Source: Liolophura sinensis
Lineage: Eukaryota > Mollusca > Polyplacophora > Chitonida > Chitonidae
Assembly (NCBI RefSeq): GCF_032854445.1
Contig: NC_088296.1
Coordinates: 15,673,485 to 15,737,484 of the forward strand
Direction: 5' to 3'
DNA: 64,000 nt
Made by a program: the position numbers and the translations under genes
Part shown: in pieces, positions 41,584 to 53,900 of the stretch
Layout of the letters: every line of letters starts with the position of its first letter
How positions within the stretch are numbered: the stretch's first letter is position 1
The notes under the pieces: model-generated
The model's input: the letters and a program-made list of their open reading frames with translations, nothing else
The model's database searches: none
Told to the model about the DNA's origin: nothing

Positions 41584-41853
41584 TGATTTATTTATTTGAT
41601 TGGTGTTTTACGCAGTACTCAAGAATGTTTCACTTATACGACGGCGGCCAGCATTATAATGAGAGGAAACCGTGCATAGCCCGGGGTAAATCCACTACTA
41701 TCCGGAGGTTGCTGGCAGACCTTCCCATGCACGTACGGCCATAGAGGAACCCAGCATGGGCTGGACTTGAACTCACAGCGACCGCATTGGTGAAAGGTCC
41801 CTTGGTGATTGTGCCGCCGTGGCGCGCTAACCACCTCGGCCACGGAAGCCACC
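41584..41853 (-). mobile_element. SINE A, full length
   Basis: Tail TTGATTTATTTATTTGATTG to head CACCTCGGCCACGGAAGCCA. Confidence 0.92.
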
Positions 41854-43149
41854 ACGCCTTATTACGGACAAACTTATACACATTATTAGACGCATATAGT
41901 AAAATAATGTAGCGGCTTCTCACCCACGGTTTCCTACATCCGTTTTTCTGGCCTACATTTCACGTTTTCTGGTGAAACATTCGTCAGTACTCCGTAACAC
42001 ATCAATCACTCGGTCAATTAATCAGTCGTCACTACGTGTACCTTTAATAGTACATTGCCAATAACCTGAAGACTTTGCATCCGCATCGTAGTCACGTTAG
42101 GTAATGTCATGTGTGAGAGATTTATGACACCCACCCCTGGTTACAAATTAAATTTTTTTTATGTAACCTTTTTGATCACAACTCCTTGTTCAACAATAGT
42201 TAACTAGCTAAAAATCCTTTGTTATAGCTGTTTGAAAGTAGAATGACGGGGGTCATGAAGCGTCCATAAAGAATGTAAAATAAGATGATCGTTTTTTACA
42301 GGATATTTTTGTTTCTGATTTGTGTTTAAAATAATCTGTTATTTTCCTCTTTGCATGTCGATAGGGAATTCAGTATGCCCACTTTTTAAAACAAGTTTGT
42401 AAGTTTGAATGCTTTGGGCAAAGGCTATTCAAGTTTTTCTTCTGTCACTTTATAACATTATATTCTTGATTCCAATACTGGCGTACAGTGCTGTGCCAAA
42501 TCTATAATGTGATTCTGAAAATATATATATTCACCAGATAATCCACTTATCATAGTTCCCTCGTGTGTTTTGGTACATCTCCTGTAATGCTAAACATCAG
42601 TCCCCAGATTTACCCAGACTGCCGATTTTAAATATTTTAAATACAATCCAACTTCGCTATTTAACCCCAGACTTCCCGCTTACTAACGTATTTTGTCTTT
42701 TTTTATTATGAGCCACTTCTCTCAAAGTAAGCTCTGATTCGTATATAGACTATATTACAGTAAACCGACAAGTACCGTTTACTCGATTCAGTGTGCACTG
42801 ACAGAGCTTTAATCGCTGTTAAATTACGCAATTGCAACACAAACGCTTTTGACAACGCCCAGGCTTTGTGTGTTTCACAATATCTTCGAAAGGGCGTACA
42901 TGTTTTAACAGCTGTTTAACGACCTGTTGTAACCATGGCAACCTTGTAGGAACAATTACAACAACGTATCCGCCCAACATTAACCATAAAATTAGTGGTT
43001 TTAACACCATCGTGTGCAAAGTGTATATTTATATTTTTTACGTATTTTTTTTAATCTTTTTTTTATTGTTTTGCTTTCACGTATACGCGTCAACATCGTT
43101 TACTGTGTGTTATTTCACACAGTAATTTCGGTTCTCATAAATAATAGAG

Positions 43150-43354
43150 GACCGTAGTGGACGGGATGGTTAGCGTGCCAACGTTACGCGAGGTAGAGGA
43201 GCCTCTCACCAGTGCAGCCGCTGTGATTTCAAGTGCAGCTTATGCTGGCTTTCTTTTCAGCCGTATATATACGCGGGGAGGTCTCACAGCAACCTGCAGA
43301 ATTGAAATATTCTTGAGTACGGCGTAAAATACCTATGGAATAAGTAAATAAATT
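43150..43354 (+). mobile_element. SINE A, internally deleted
   Basis: Head GACCGTAGTGGACGGGATGG, CAGTGCAGCCGCTGTGATTT, then a jump from CAACCTGCAG to AATTGAAATATTCTTGAGTA. Confidence 0.82.
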
Positions 43355-43861
43355 GTATGTAGTTATGAATAATGACGTCAAGGACTGCATTCTCGAAAGT
43401 GAAATAAAACTCGCCAGGTTTGAAAATATTAAATGTTAAACCATACTTGAATATTCTAATATCTACCATTCCCATATTATATTGTGAAACAAACGAGACC
43501 TTAGTACAGACCAAAGTTAATACTGGGCTGAAATCTTTTAAACAACCAAACACTGTCTCAGTACAAAATAAAGCTACTTTATAAAATCTGGATTAAACTT
43601 AATAAATATTGGGCTTAGCTAGTAAAACGATTTTGAACAACTGCATGGCCTTAAGAGATTTGCTATGGAGGCTACACGTAGGTAGTTGGTTTCTCTGAGC
43701 TCTGCTTGGTTTCCCACGTGAGCCCGTAAATATGACAGATGCCATATGATGGACAGGACTATATGATCCATTAATTTCGCCATACACTATCAACATATTT
43801 TTCTGCGTTTAACTCAAACTCAAAGAAATCAAAAAAAAAAAAAAGAAAAGGAAAGGTATTT

Positions 43862-44111
43862 GATTGATTTATTTATTTATTTGATTGGTGTTTTACACCG
43901 TACTCAAGAATATTTCACTTATACGATGGCGGCCAGCATTATGGTGGGGGGAAACCCACGACCATCCGCAGGTTGCTGGTAGACCTTCCCATGTACGGCC
44001 GGAGAGGAAGCGAGCATGAGCTGGTCGAACTCACAGGGGCCGCATTGGTGAGAGGCTTCTGGGTCACTAAGCTGCGCTCGCGCGCTAACCGACTGAGCCA
44101 CGGAGGCCCGC
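43862..44111 (-). mobile_element. SINE A, near full length
   Basis: From TTGATTTATTTATTTATTTG to CCGACTGAGCCACGGAGGCC, lacking about 20 bp (AACCGGGCAGAGCCCGGG) in the middle. Confidence 0.93.
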
Positions 44112-45501
44112 GGAAAGGTATTTGAGGTGGACTTTTCATTGTGTTATCTACTGACGCTTAATTGATTTTTGCTGTTTTATTCTCTTTAAACACCAATCCA
44201 CTGGCCAACTTATTATGTAAGGAGCTTCATAAATCTGCCCATTTTAGATTTATCACCATGTTACCGTACCAGAAATGTTTTTTTTTTAACGCCATACAAG
44301 AAAAGCAGCAATTCGTCCCCAAGACTTGTTTTGTTTTCCTGACATCAAATTAAACAATTCCATATGGATTTAGTAACAGGACCAATAACAGTATTATATC
44401 CTACAGATATATAACAAATATTAACATAATATTGATTATTGTTTTTCGTATGTCATGTTAATAGACCAAGATTACACTTCACAATTTCACAGAGTGTAAT
44501 GCATTGTTACACGCTAAAGTATGTAGATATTTGTTAGCATGCCCCCAATATCTCCGTTTTTAATGCGTTCGAATAGCAACAGGTTTTTGCGCTGAAGTTT
44601 AAACTATTATCCGCCATAAAGCTACTCTTCGGGAACATTGAAATATCTCTGCGTTCCAACGCTAATACTGTTTTTTCCGAATATTTAATCGGCTCGCTAA
44701 AGGGTAAAACAAGTTGTTCTGTCTTGTCCTTCGTACGGGAACGTGATAACTTCGCTTGTTAATAACCTAGGATCTGACGTGTAGTCTCTGTAAATGACAT
44801 CACAGTCCTGTTCATCAGGTGGTCTGTTGATGTCTATCGTACAATGACCTTTCAAACACCGTTACTCATTTTGCCCATGTCTCTTTAATAACGCCTTGTC
44901 AAAAAGACTCCTAACCTGTTTGCTTTCAACATTTACACCTGTGAACAATCTCTTGCTTTGGCACGTGTGACCTGGACCGCTTAGGGTGTGGTCATAGTTG
45001 GGTCACGCTCTCTCAGGACAGTGAAACTTACCACCCACAAAGTTACAGAAGATAAAAAAGGGTTTTTGAGTATGGAAGCCTGTGAGCGCCATAACCGGGA
45101 CATCGTTAAACATCGCCTTCGAATTATCCTGTGTAGTCAGAGGGCCACATGGCCGTGTTGTCGGAACTCTTCGGTGGTTTCCGATTGCCGGCGAAACGCC
45201 GAGAAGTTCCAAATGGTAATTAACAACATATTTTCTTGGTTCTAAAATGGGGTTGGCCATATTGCCCTCGTCAAGACGATTACCGTTACATTGTACCATG
45301 CAGGTAGAGTATATTCTAAAGCAAAAAGTACCAAAGAAATATCACGTCTTAAGCACACACACACACCCTCCCCCCCCCTTTTTTTAGAAGCCATTTTCCT
45401 TAAACACTTCCTTAAATTGATAATTAGCCACCCGCTTTGGAAGCAGTTCCGATGCCCCTGCATACGCTCAAAAACTTCGTCTTAACATAAAGTTCGCTGT
45501 C

Positions 45502-45675
45502 TGAGTGATGATAGAACGTACTCTGTTATTGTATCACAATATTGTGTCATATTCAGCGTAATATCCTGTGAGTCTAATTGAATCTTTATGATGAATTAAT
45601 AAAATATGTGTGTTTTATTTAGCATAAAAATCTTCTTTAATAACAGAATTTATACATTCACTCAGCATCACTAGC
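45502..45675. mobile_element. MITE-like element M, copy 2
   Basis: Left end TGAGTGATGATAGAACGTAC and CTGTTATT; right end AATAACAGAATTTATACATT, CACTCAGCATCAC. The interior has ATATTGTGTCATATTCAGCG, as in copy 1. Confidence 0.65.
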
Positions 45676-47698
45676 ATCACGCAAAGCTGTTAAAATTTAG
45701 AAGTTAATTTTTTTATTGTTTGCACGGTCCATAAAAGCCGCCAAAGATTTCAAGCTATTAATTTGTTAACAAAAGCTAAGGTTGCTTTGTGTAGATAGTT
45801 TTTTGTCCTCCTATATAGGGCGGCGATATCAGACAACCTGCTACCGAATTCCTTGTCCACGATACAAAGGCAGCCAATGTTCTGCCTTCCCTCTGAGGAG
45901 CATTCATGCTCCGAGAGAAGTTCAAGTCATGCCTTTAATGGGATAGTGTAGATAGTAGATGATTTGTCAGATTCTCTGAGAACGTAACACTGTGTGTTGT
46001 CCGGAAATGGCCTTTTTGGTCTTAGTGATAAATACCAATTGTATGACTACCGTGGGAAATGGACCCACGGGGTCAAGTCGTTGGACTTCCTGCGACTGCC
46101 TTATCTGGATATCAAAAAATAGACAGTATGTACCGATGCAGGCAACCGTCTGCATTCAACCGTGGGCAGTATTGAAATACGTGCATTAGTGTTCACACGA
46201 ACTAATTCCGAATCATATGCGCTTGTTATTATCGCCTAACAGGAACTGTCAATAGCAAAAGTCATTGTTGATTGTCTGTAGCGTGGGGACATCACTACTA
46301 TACCGTACATGCTCTAAACAATTCCAATTTAATGGTAGCTTAATAAATGTTCTAACAAGTGGCAGTTATTAATAAAATGGACGCCCCCCCCCCCCATCCT
46401 GCACTCTCCGCTTATGCAGACATCTAAAATTTCAGCTCTTCCATTTTCACTGGTTAAAGATCAACAACAACGACTAGGGAAGAAAATCATTACTTCTCAA
46501 ATGTAAGTATGGAAAAACACATGGATATTAAGGCCGAGATTGACTCCTAACATATAAAACTGCTTTTTAAAATTTTCTAAAAAATGGATGGATGCGGAGA
46601 GGTATTATCTAATGAACTCAGTAGAAAGCTATTCAAGGGCTATTTATGGAATGGACAAACACATTTCATTTAGGCTGGCAGACACGGTACTGTTAGTACG
46701 AGATAACTCGACTGTAATCAAACATAGGCTGTCCCGGCGCGAGAAAAAAAATCTCAACTATGAAAAGCCACCATTTTGAACAAAAGGACACAACTACAGG
46801 GGTACGGAAATAAACTACCAAGATAACTGATCGTGAGTATTTTGGGGAAGTAGAAGCTGTTATGGCAGAGAAAAAGTTCGTGCAAGCAAGCCTCAAATAC
46901 AGACTTTAGAATTTGTATTTATAGAACACACATATATATGTGTAGGTGTAGTAAAAGCGAATTGAAATCGCACTGTCTGTACCATTTGTGCCTTTTGAAA
47001 GCAATGCTAACATGGAAGGAAGGTAGTAACTGGGTGTATTAATACAAATGGGAATAAGTAAATAAAAAACTATTGAGGAGCTAGTTTTGAAAAGAGATTG
47101 GAAAGAAAGTTGCTGGTTAAGAAGTGAGTCAATCGATCAATCAATTTATGATTACTTGATTGACCATTGATTGAATGATTTATTAAGTTTTCATTGTATG
47201 AAGTTATTTTCTGTTTATTTATCGCCACGATATGGCTGCAATTGTGCGTTAATCCATAATCTTTCATTAATTCTAATTATTGATTATTTATTTAAATTTA
47301 TTCATGATGTTATAAGCCTGCCGGAATCTTAGATCTAAAATGGGTTAACAAAATTACAAATATTAGTGAAGATTGTCATGTTGTTGTACTCAGGTTAACG
47401 CAAGAGGTAGATTACCCCCCCCCCCTTCCCCTCCAATAAACAAATAAACAAACAAAATACAACAACAACAACAACAAAAACAAATGGACAAACTAAATCA
47501 GTACCTCCTCACAAAATATAAACAATCAACATTACTAACAAATCAACAAACAAGAACACAGAAACGAAAAACTAGAGGAATTCATTTGGTTTCGAATTTA
47601 GTACTTATTTCCCTTGCATTTATTGTATGTTATTCAGACGAGGCTAAATTTTTCACTGCAAGGTGCTAAACTTATTCTTCAAATTGTTGTTGTTTTAG

Positions 47699-47902
47699 GT
47701 TGATGTCCACCACCACTACAGCGCCCCCTAGCGGCCTCACAGAGGAGGAGAAGGCTATTGTCTCTATTGTGTGCTCCATAGCCGGTTTGGCGATCATAGC
47801 ACTTGCTTTGCGGTTTCTCATCCCGATCTGCCAAAATAAAAGATATAAAAAGGAGCCCGACGACCGGAGCCTGTTCCAGTCCACACAGTCGCTGGCTAAC
47901 AC
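47699..47902 (+). CDS. Membrane-protein gene exon 1 (or first exon visible)
   Basis: Acceptor TTGTTTTAG at 47690-47698, then GTTG and an ATG at 47703. 200 coding nt encode the Thr-rich N-terminus, the membrane segment and QSTQSLAN, then donor GTAAGT. Because an acceptor precedes the ATG with no stop between them, the coding sequence may extend upstream in phase 2. No convincing upstream exon was found in 25 kb. Confidence 0.8.
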
Positions 47903-50900
47903 GTAAGTTGTGGGCGAGTGGTCAGAGCGTCCGTATACAGTGACTGGGTCGAGTGTCAGGTCTGGTGTCAGTATACTCTGGCTTGGCGGGTTGTCAGCCT
48001 AGTGTCAGTATAGTATAACTGGGTGGGGTATGATGTCTGGTGTCTGGTGTCTGGTGTCAGTGTTCCTGTGACTGGGCGGGTTGTCATATATAGTGACAGT
48101 ATACTGTGCCTTGAGCAGGTTGTCATGTCTGGTGTGAGAATACTGTGGCTGGGCGGGTTGTCATGTCTGGTGTCAGTATACTGTGCCTTGAGCAGGTTGT
48201 CATGTCTGGTGTGAGAATACTGTGGCTGGGCAGGTTGTCATGTCTGGTGTCAGTGTACTGTGCCTTGAGCAGGTTGGCATGTCTGGTGTCAGTATACTGT
48301 GCCTTGAGCAGGTTGTCATGTCTGGTGTGAGAATACTGTGGCTGGGCAGGTTGTCTGTGACTGGGTGTGATTGGGTATGCTGTAACTGGGTGTCATGTCT
48401 GGTGTCAGTATGCTGTGACTGTGTATCAGTCTAGTGTCTTCGGCTTGATGTTTCAATGAGGCGGCAGCACAATATCTCATCAATGGGATTGTCCTTTATA
48501 CGAAGACAGCATCTTAATGTGATCGAAAAAGTGTTGAAAATGAACTTACTTCTCGCTTTGATTATTACTGAAGTGAAACATATTGCTTTCTTTTTTTAAG
48601 AAATGATTGGGGGCCTCCGTGGGCGATGAGGTTATCACGTCAGCAGGGCTCAATGACTCCCATCAATGCGGTCGATGTGTCTTCTAGTCCAGCTTATTCT
48701 GGCTTCCTCTCCCTTCGTATGTGGAATGGTCTTCCAGCAGCCATGTTGGATTTCCCCAGGTTCTGACCGGTTTCCTCCCACCATAATGCTGGTTGCCGTC
48801 GTACGAGTGAAACATTCTTGAGTTCGGCGTAAACAAAAATCAAATAAATAAATACAGAAATGATTTATTTATTTACTTGTATTTATTCACTTGATTTGTG
48901 GTTAACGCCTAACTTAAGAATATGTCACTTATACGACGGCGGTCAGCATATGGTGAGAGGAAACCGGGTAGAGTCCGGGGGAAACCCCACGAACATGCGC
49001 AGTTTGCTGGCATATCTTCTTACGTAGGACCAAACAGGAAGTCAGCATTTTAAATGAGGTGTACCCTNNNNNNNNNNNNNNNNNNNNNNNNNNNNNNNNN
49101 NNNNNNNNNNNNNNNNNNNNNNNNNNNNNNNNNNNNNNNNNNNNNNNNNNNNNNNNNNNNNNNNNNNNNNNNNNNNNNNNNNNNNNNNNNNNNNNNNNNN
49201 NNNNNNNNNNNNNNNNNNNNNNNNNNNNNNNNNNNNNNNNNNNNNNNNNNNNNNNNNNNNNNNNNNNGAGGTGTACCCTTAGTCTTATCAGTCTTGAGCG
49301 GGCAGACAACTCACTGACTCATTGAATGAGAGCATTAATCTCACCACGTCCGATCGGTCCCTGTTCGGGTCTCATATATTTGGCGACTTGAAGTTTTGTC
49401 TTGTACCTTGCTTAAGTAGGTCGTCTACTCCGAGGTTTCCTGCACCCATAAACTGACTGCCGTCCTATAAATGAAAATAAATCTGAATTCAAATTAAACA
49501 ACAATCAAACTTACAAACAAAGCAACAAACCAAAATTGAAATCGTAATTAATTTCATTTGATATTATTTTGTTTTCGCGAAAGGCCACGAAGCATTACAA
49601 CTTCTTTTTCTGCTAATATCAGATTTGTTTCTCCATATAAGATTTGCGTCTTCAGTTTAACTTCACCATGTTAAATCCTGTTCTTCAGTTTCTGTTGATC
49701 CTCTTTTTTCTATTTCAGAGAACATAAGTTTTATTACTCTGGTCCTGTAATACCACCACGTGAAGCCAAGTCAGACAGTGGTGGGCCTGAAGAGTTACTC
49801 CCGGACCCTCACGTGACTACAACGAAGCATTCATATGTGAACACGGTATCCGAAGATTTTCATGGGAACAGCGCGTGGGTTTCGGGATTTGATTTGTCTG
49901 AAGATAGCACGCGAGTGAACGAGCCGGTGGAAAAAGATAATTCACCGGAAGTTGCGCCATCTAGTGACGAAGAAGACGTTGTACGCAAAATGACGGGAGA
50001 GTACTCTAGACAAGATTATTCTGTCCTTCATAGGTACCCGAGGCAGGACAACCATGTAGCCTCGAGGTTGACAAGGTACGAGACCAGACAGGAAAGCCCA
50101 CGAGTTCGGCGCACAGAACGAAATGGACCGGTACGGGGTAATCAGACAGTTTATAGCATCTCAGAGGAATCGGAGCAAATTAATAATCTGTACGATTCAC
50201 CATCTCGGATTCCGCGCGAAGTAGAACCTGATAGGTCAAAACTGAAGATGCGTAAGCCAGCAATGAGGTCACCAGCACAATCGAACCGCCCCATGGGATA
50301 CATACGCTCGATGAACTCAGAGAGCGGCAACAATCCACGTGCGCCGGAAATGGCAGGGGAACCATCTTGGGTTGGCCACGCCCTAATGATGGAAAGTAAC
50401 CCCAAACTACTTTCAGCGGCGAATATGCTGCGAAGTCGTCAGTACATCGACGGTGCGCCCTTCAAGGCTCCAGACAGTGAATACCTTGAGTGGAAAGAGA
50501 TGAAAAAATACGGACACTTCGTTGAAAGAGGAGGCCCAGGAACCAGGACAATTTACAGCCTGGGAAAGGACGCTGTACGAACGCCTGCGATGCAAGAATA
50601 CGTGAGAAGTGGAAACATGCGTCATGACACCGCAATGCAGGCTGGATATGGACACGTGCCTATGGTGCCACCTGGTGGTTACGGTGGGGACAACTCTAGC
50701 TACTACGGAAACCGGAATGGAATGCCTGGCCAGTCTGGAGGATTTGTGCCTATCGACAGCAATACAATACCGACTTATCTCCCTTCAGAAAATGAACGAC
50801 AAAGAAGGTAAATCTTAAGCCCTATGCATTCCCCTATAGGTACGTCATAAATTATACGTTGTCGGTCAAAAAGTTAGACTTATAGCTTTAATACTCAATC

Positions 50901-53900
50901 AAAGCAAATTGGTATACAAACTACACAATATGTGTACCACAGGTACACGGTAAATGTTACAAATTGACATAGGCATCATTAATGTGTACCTTTGCATATA
51001 TGATCATTATGTACTTACACTCTAAATTTGTACCAAATTGTGTACCTGTGAGGTATATTTAGCTTACATCGCGAGCTATACACAAACACATGTTCCACAT
51101 TTGCGGGTAAGATCCTTACCGATTACTGCTATATGCTTATATGTAAAAAAAAACGTATAAAAAACAACAATCCGTGAACATGTATATTGGGAAACACGAG
51201 AATGCTTATTGAAAACATAACAAATATGTACCTTTATTTACCCCTAAACTATATGGGCCCTACCGGCCAAATACGAAAATATTTCAAGTAGGCCTAAATC
51301 ATGTGCAGGGAAAACTGTGGAAGCGCATGATTTTTTTTCTATAGATTTAACACCGTTATCATACATGTAGTTCATAAATTACTTCTGAGAAATAAAAAGG
51401 GACGCAACATTGCTTAAATTTTGGAATTTCAATTCTTGCAAAAGAGACCAAAGGTCAAATTATGTTTAATGCAATGAAAGTAAATCAGTACCATTTTGTT
51501 ATTGGTGACTTTTACATGGGGAGTTTTGATTTAATCGTATAATTTAAATAATCTTGAGTACGGCCTTAAGTGCCAGTTACGAAAAATAATAATAATAATA
51601 AATTATTTAAAAATACTTGTTATTTTCAGGGAGGCGTATGAGACAAGTAATAGCTTAAATCGAGAGCTTTCATCTTACCTGTCTGGTGGATCGTAAGTGT
51701 TGCTTTCGTGTTTGTTTTTTAATAAACATTATATTTGTCATTTGTGATATAATTTGTTGCACATTAAAATATTCTTGACAATGGCCTAAAACTCCAGTCA
51801 AAATAAATAAGCAAGGTGGCACTGTGATATACTTGCAAATCCCATTTATAGTTACAGGCCATGCCACACCCTTTTACCACTACTGGCGAAATCTCGTGGC
51901 TTTCCCGAGAATTGCTCGGAAATCAAATACCGCATATTGGATCGGAAGTACTTCATACGCATAGTCTGAAAAAAATGCTTTTAATATCACCGGACATTTT
52001 TCTGCCATTGTCTATAAAACCTACAGTGACAAATAACTGATTGTACATAATTCCCTTGAAGGCAAAATCCAAGAACGAAAAATTATTAAACTTGTTTTTT
52101 GTCATAAGTGATGTTTACAATTTAATCAAGAAATATGGGATATGACATTGCATATTACGTACAACACTATACTAATTGATTTGGGATATCCACGGTCGAA
52201 TGGTTAGCGAAATAAATAAATAATATAATGATAAATAAATATACAATATAAAATTTAAAAAAAAATTGTTTTAATGATCCTGTTTTCAGATTAAAACCCT
52301 TGGATATGAGCAGTCAGTATCGTGAAAACTGGGATAATCAATTTGATCCGTATGGAACACAGGAAAGGTCGTAAGTATCGGTTATTGGAAGAAGTGGAAC
52401 AATTAGTTTGACCTCTAGCAATTAGTTTCACCTCTAACAATTAATTTGACCTCTAAAATTAGTTTGACCTTCTGCATATTCGCTGTAAAACGTTGTATCG
52501 GTCAGATCAAGAGTTAAATGGTCTTACCATTTAAAGCGTACATAAAGCAAGAAAGATACTTCATGCCTGAAATGATTGGTTTAAACGATCTAAAATTTGT
52601 TTTATACGTTGAGAGCATTCATGTGTTAAAAGGTTTCTTTTTTTCCATTTATAGGCTGAACCATCATAGCCATCCCTCCGAGAACCGGTTATTGCCCGGA
52701 GAGGAAATTCCGTCGTGGTACACGGCTCGACAGATTCATCAGCATGAGGAGATGCTACGGTTACAACAACAACAGCAACATCTCAACCAAAACTTGTAAG
52801 CACCAAGGACAGGTTGTTCAAAAGTGTATCAAAATTTAATCCAGACTCAGGTCTTAATCTTAGTCTTGTTCTTATACAAATATAAAGTCGTTCAAGTCCA
52901 GACTAAAGTTGACACCGGGATTTAGAGCTAATGTTAAGCCTAAAGTAACACCGGACTTTACAGCTGATATTAAGACTAAAGTTGACACCAGGCTTTACAG
53001 CTAATGTTAAGACTAAAGTTAACACCGGACTTTACAGCTAATGTTAAGACTAAAGTTAAAATCGGACTTTACAGTTAATGTTAACACTAAAGTTAACACC
53101 GGACTTTACAGTTAATGTTAACACTAAAGTTGACACCGGACTTTACAGATAATGTAAAAACTAAAGTTAAAAACGGACTTTACAGCTAATGTTAAGACTA
53201 AAGTTAACACCGGACTTTACAGTTAATGTTAACACTAAAGTTAACACCGGACTTCACAGTTAATGTTAACACTAAAGTTAACACCGGACTTTACAGATAA
53301 TGCACTTTTGAACAACAGAACAAAGTATACACTATAGGCCTACATATAAAAGGAGAGGTTAATAGGAACGTCAGAAAATAACAGATGGTGATATGTTTGT
53401 ATTGGGACAAATTATATTATATGTTGTATATCACAGGTGCCTTAAGTCAACTATTTTTGCAAATTCTTCAGTAAAAGACGGATGCAATATCGTTCCCTTA
53501 TCCTTGCGACGAATTCTCAGACTGGCCAATTAGACATTTTTTTTCATGTTGGAGTGCCATACCTTGCTTTTAAATTTTATTTCTATAACTGAAATCGACA
53601 ACCCTCAGTGGCCTAGGGGAAACAGTGGCCTCTGATGCCAGTTTCCTGACCTTCGGCCAGTGAGGTCGAATGCAGGCTCTATTCGAATTTACGCCGGTTA
53701 AACCTCGAATGAAAATATGGGCTACTTGGTTGTCAAGTATCTGGCGAAGGGAATGTATATAACCATTAAACCTATTCGACGTCGTATGAGTGGAAAATTC
53801 TTGATTGCATGCTTAAAAACAAATTGTGATGATTTCCTTTGTCACGTGTCATCCAGTTTATGTCATCATTCATACCTTACGTCATCAGGCTCAAGCCAGT

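Noticed and set aside
44988-45245. 85-codon plus-strand open frame (EACERHNRDIVKHRLRI)
   Set aside because: Looks protein-like but has no recognised domain and no clear exon boundaries; not enough to call.
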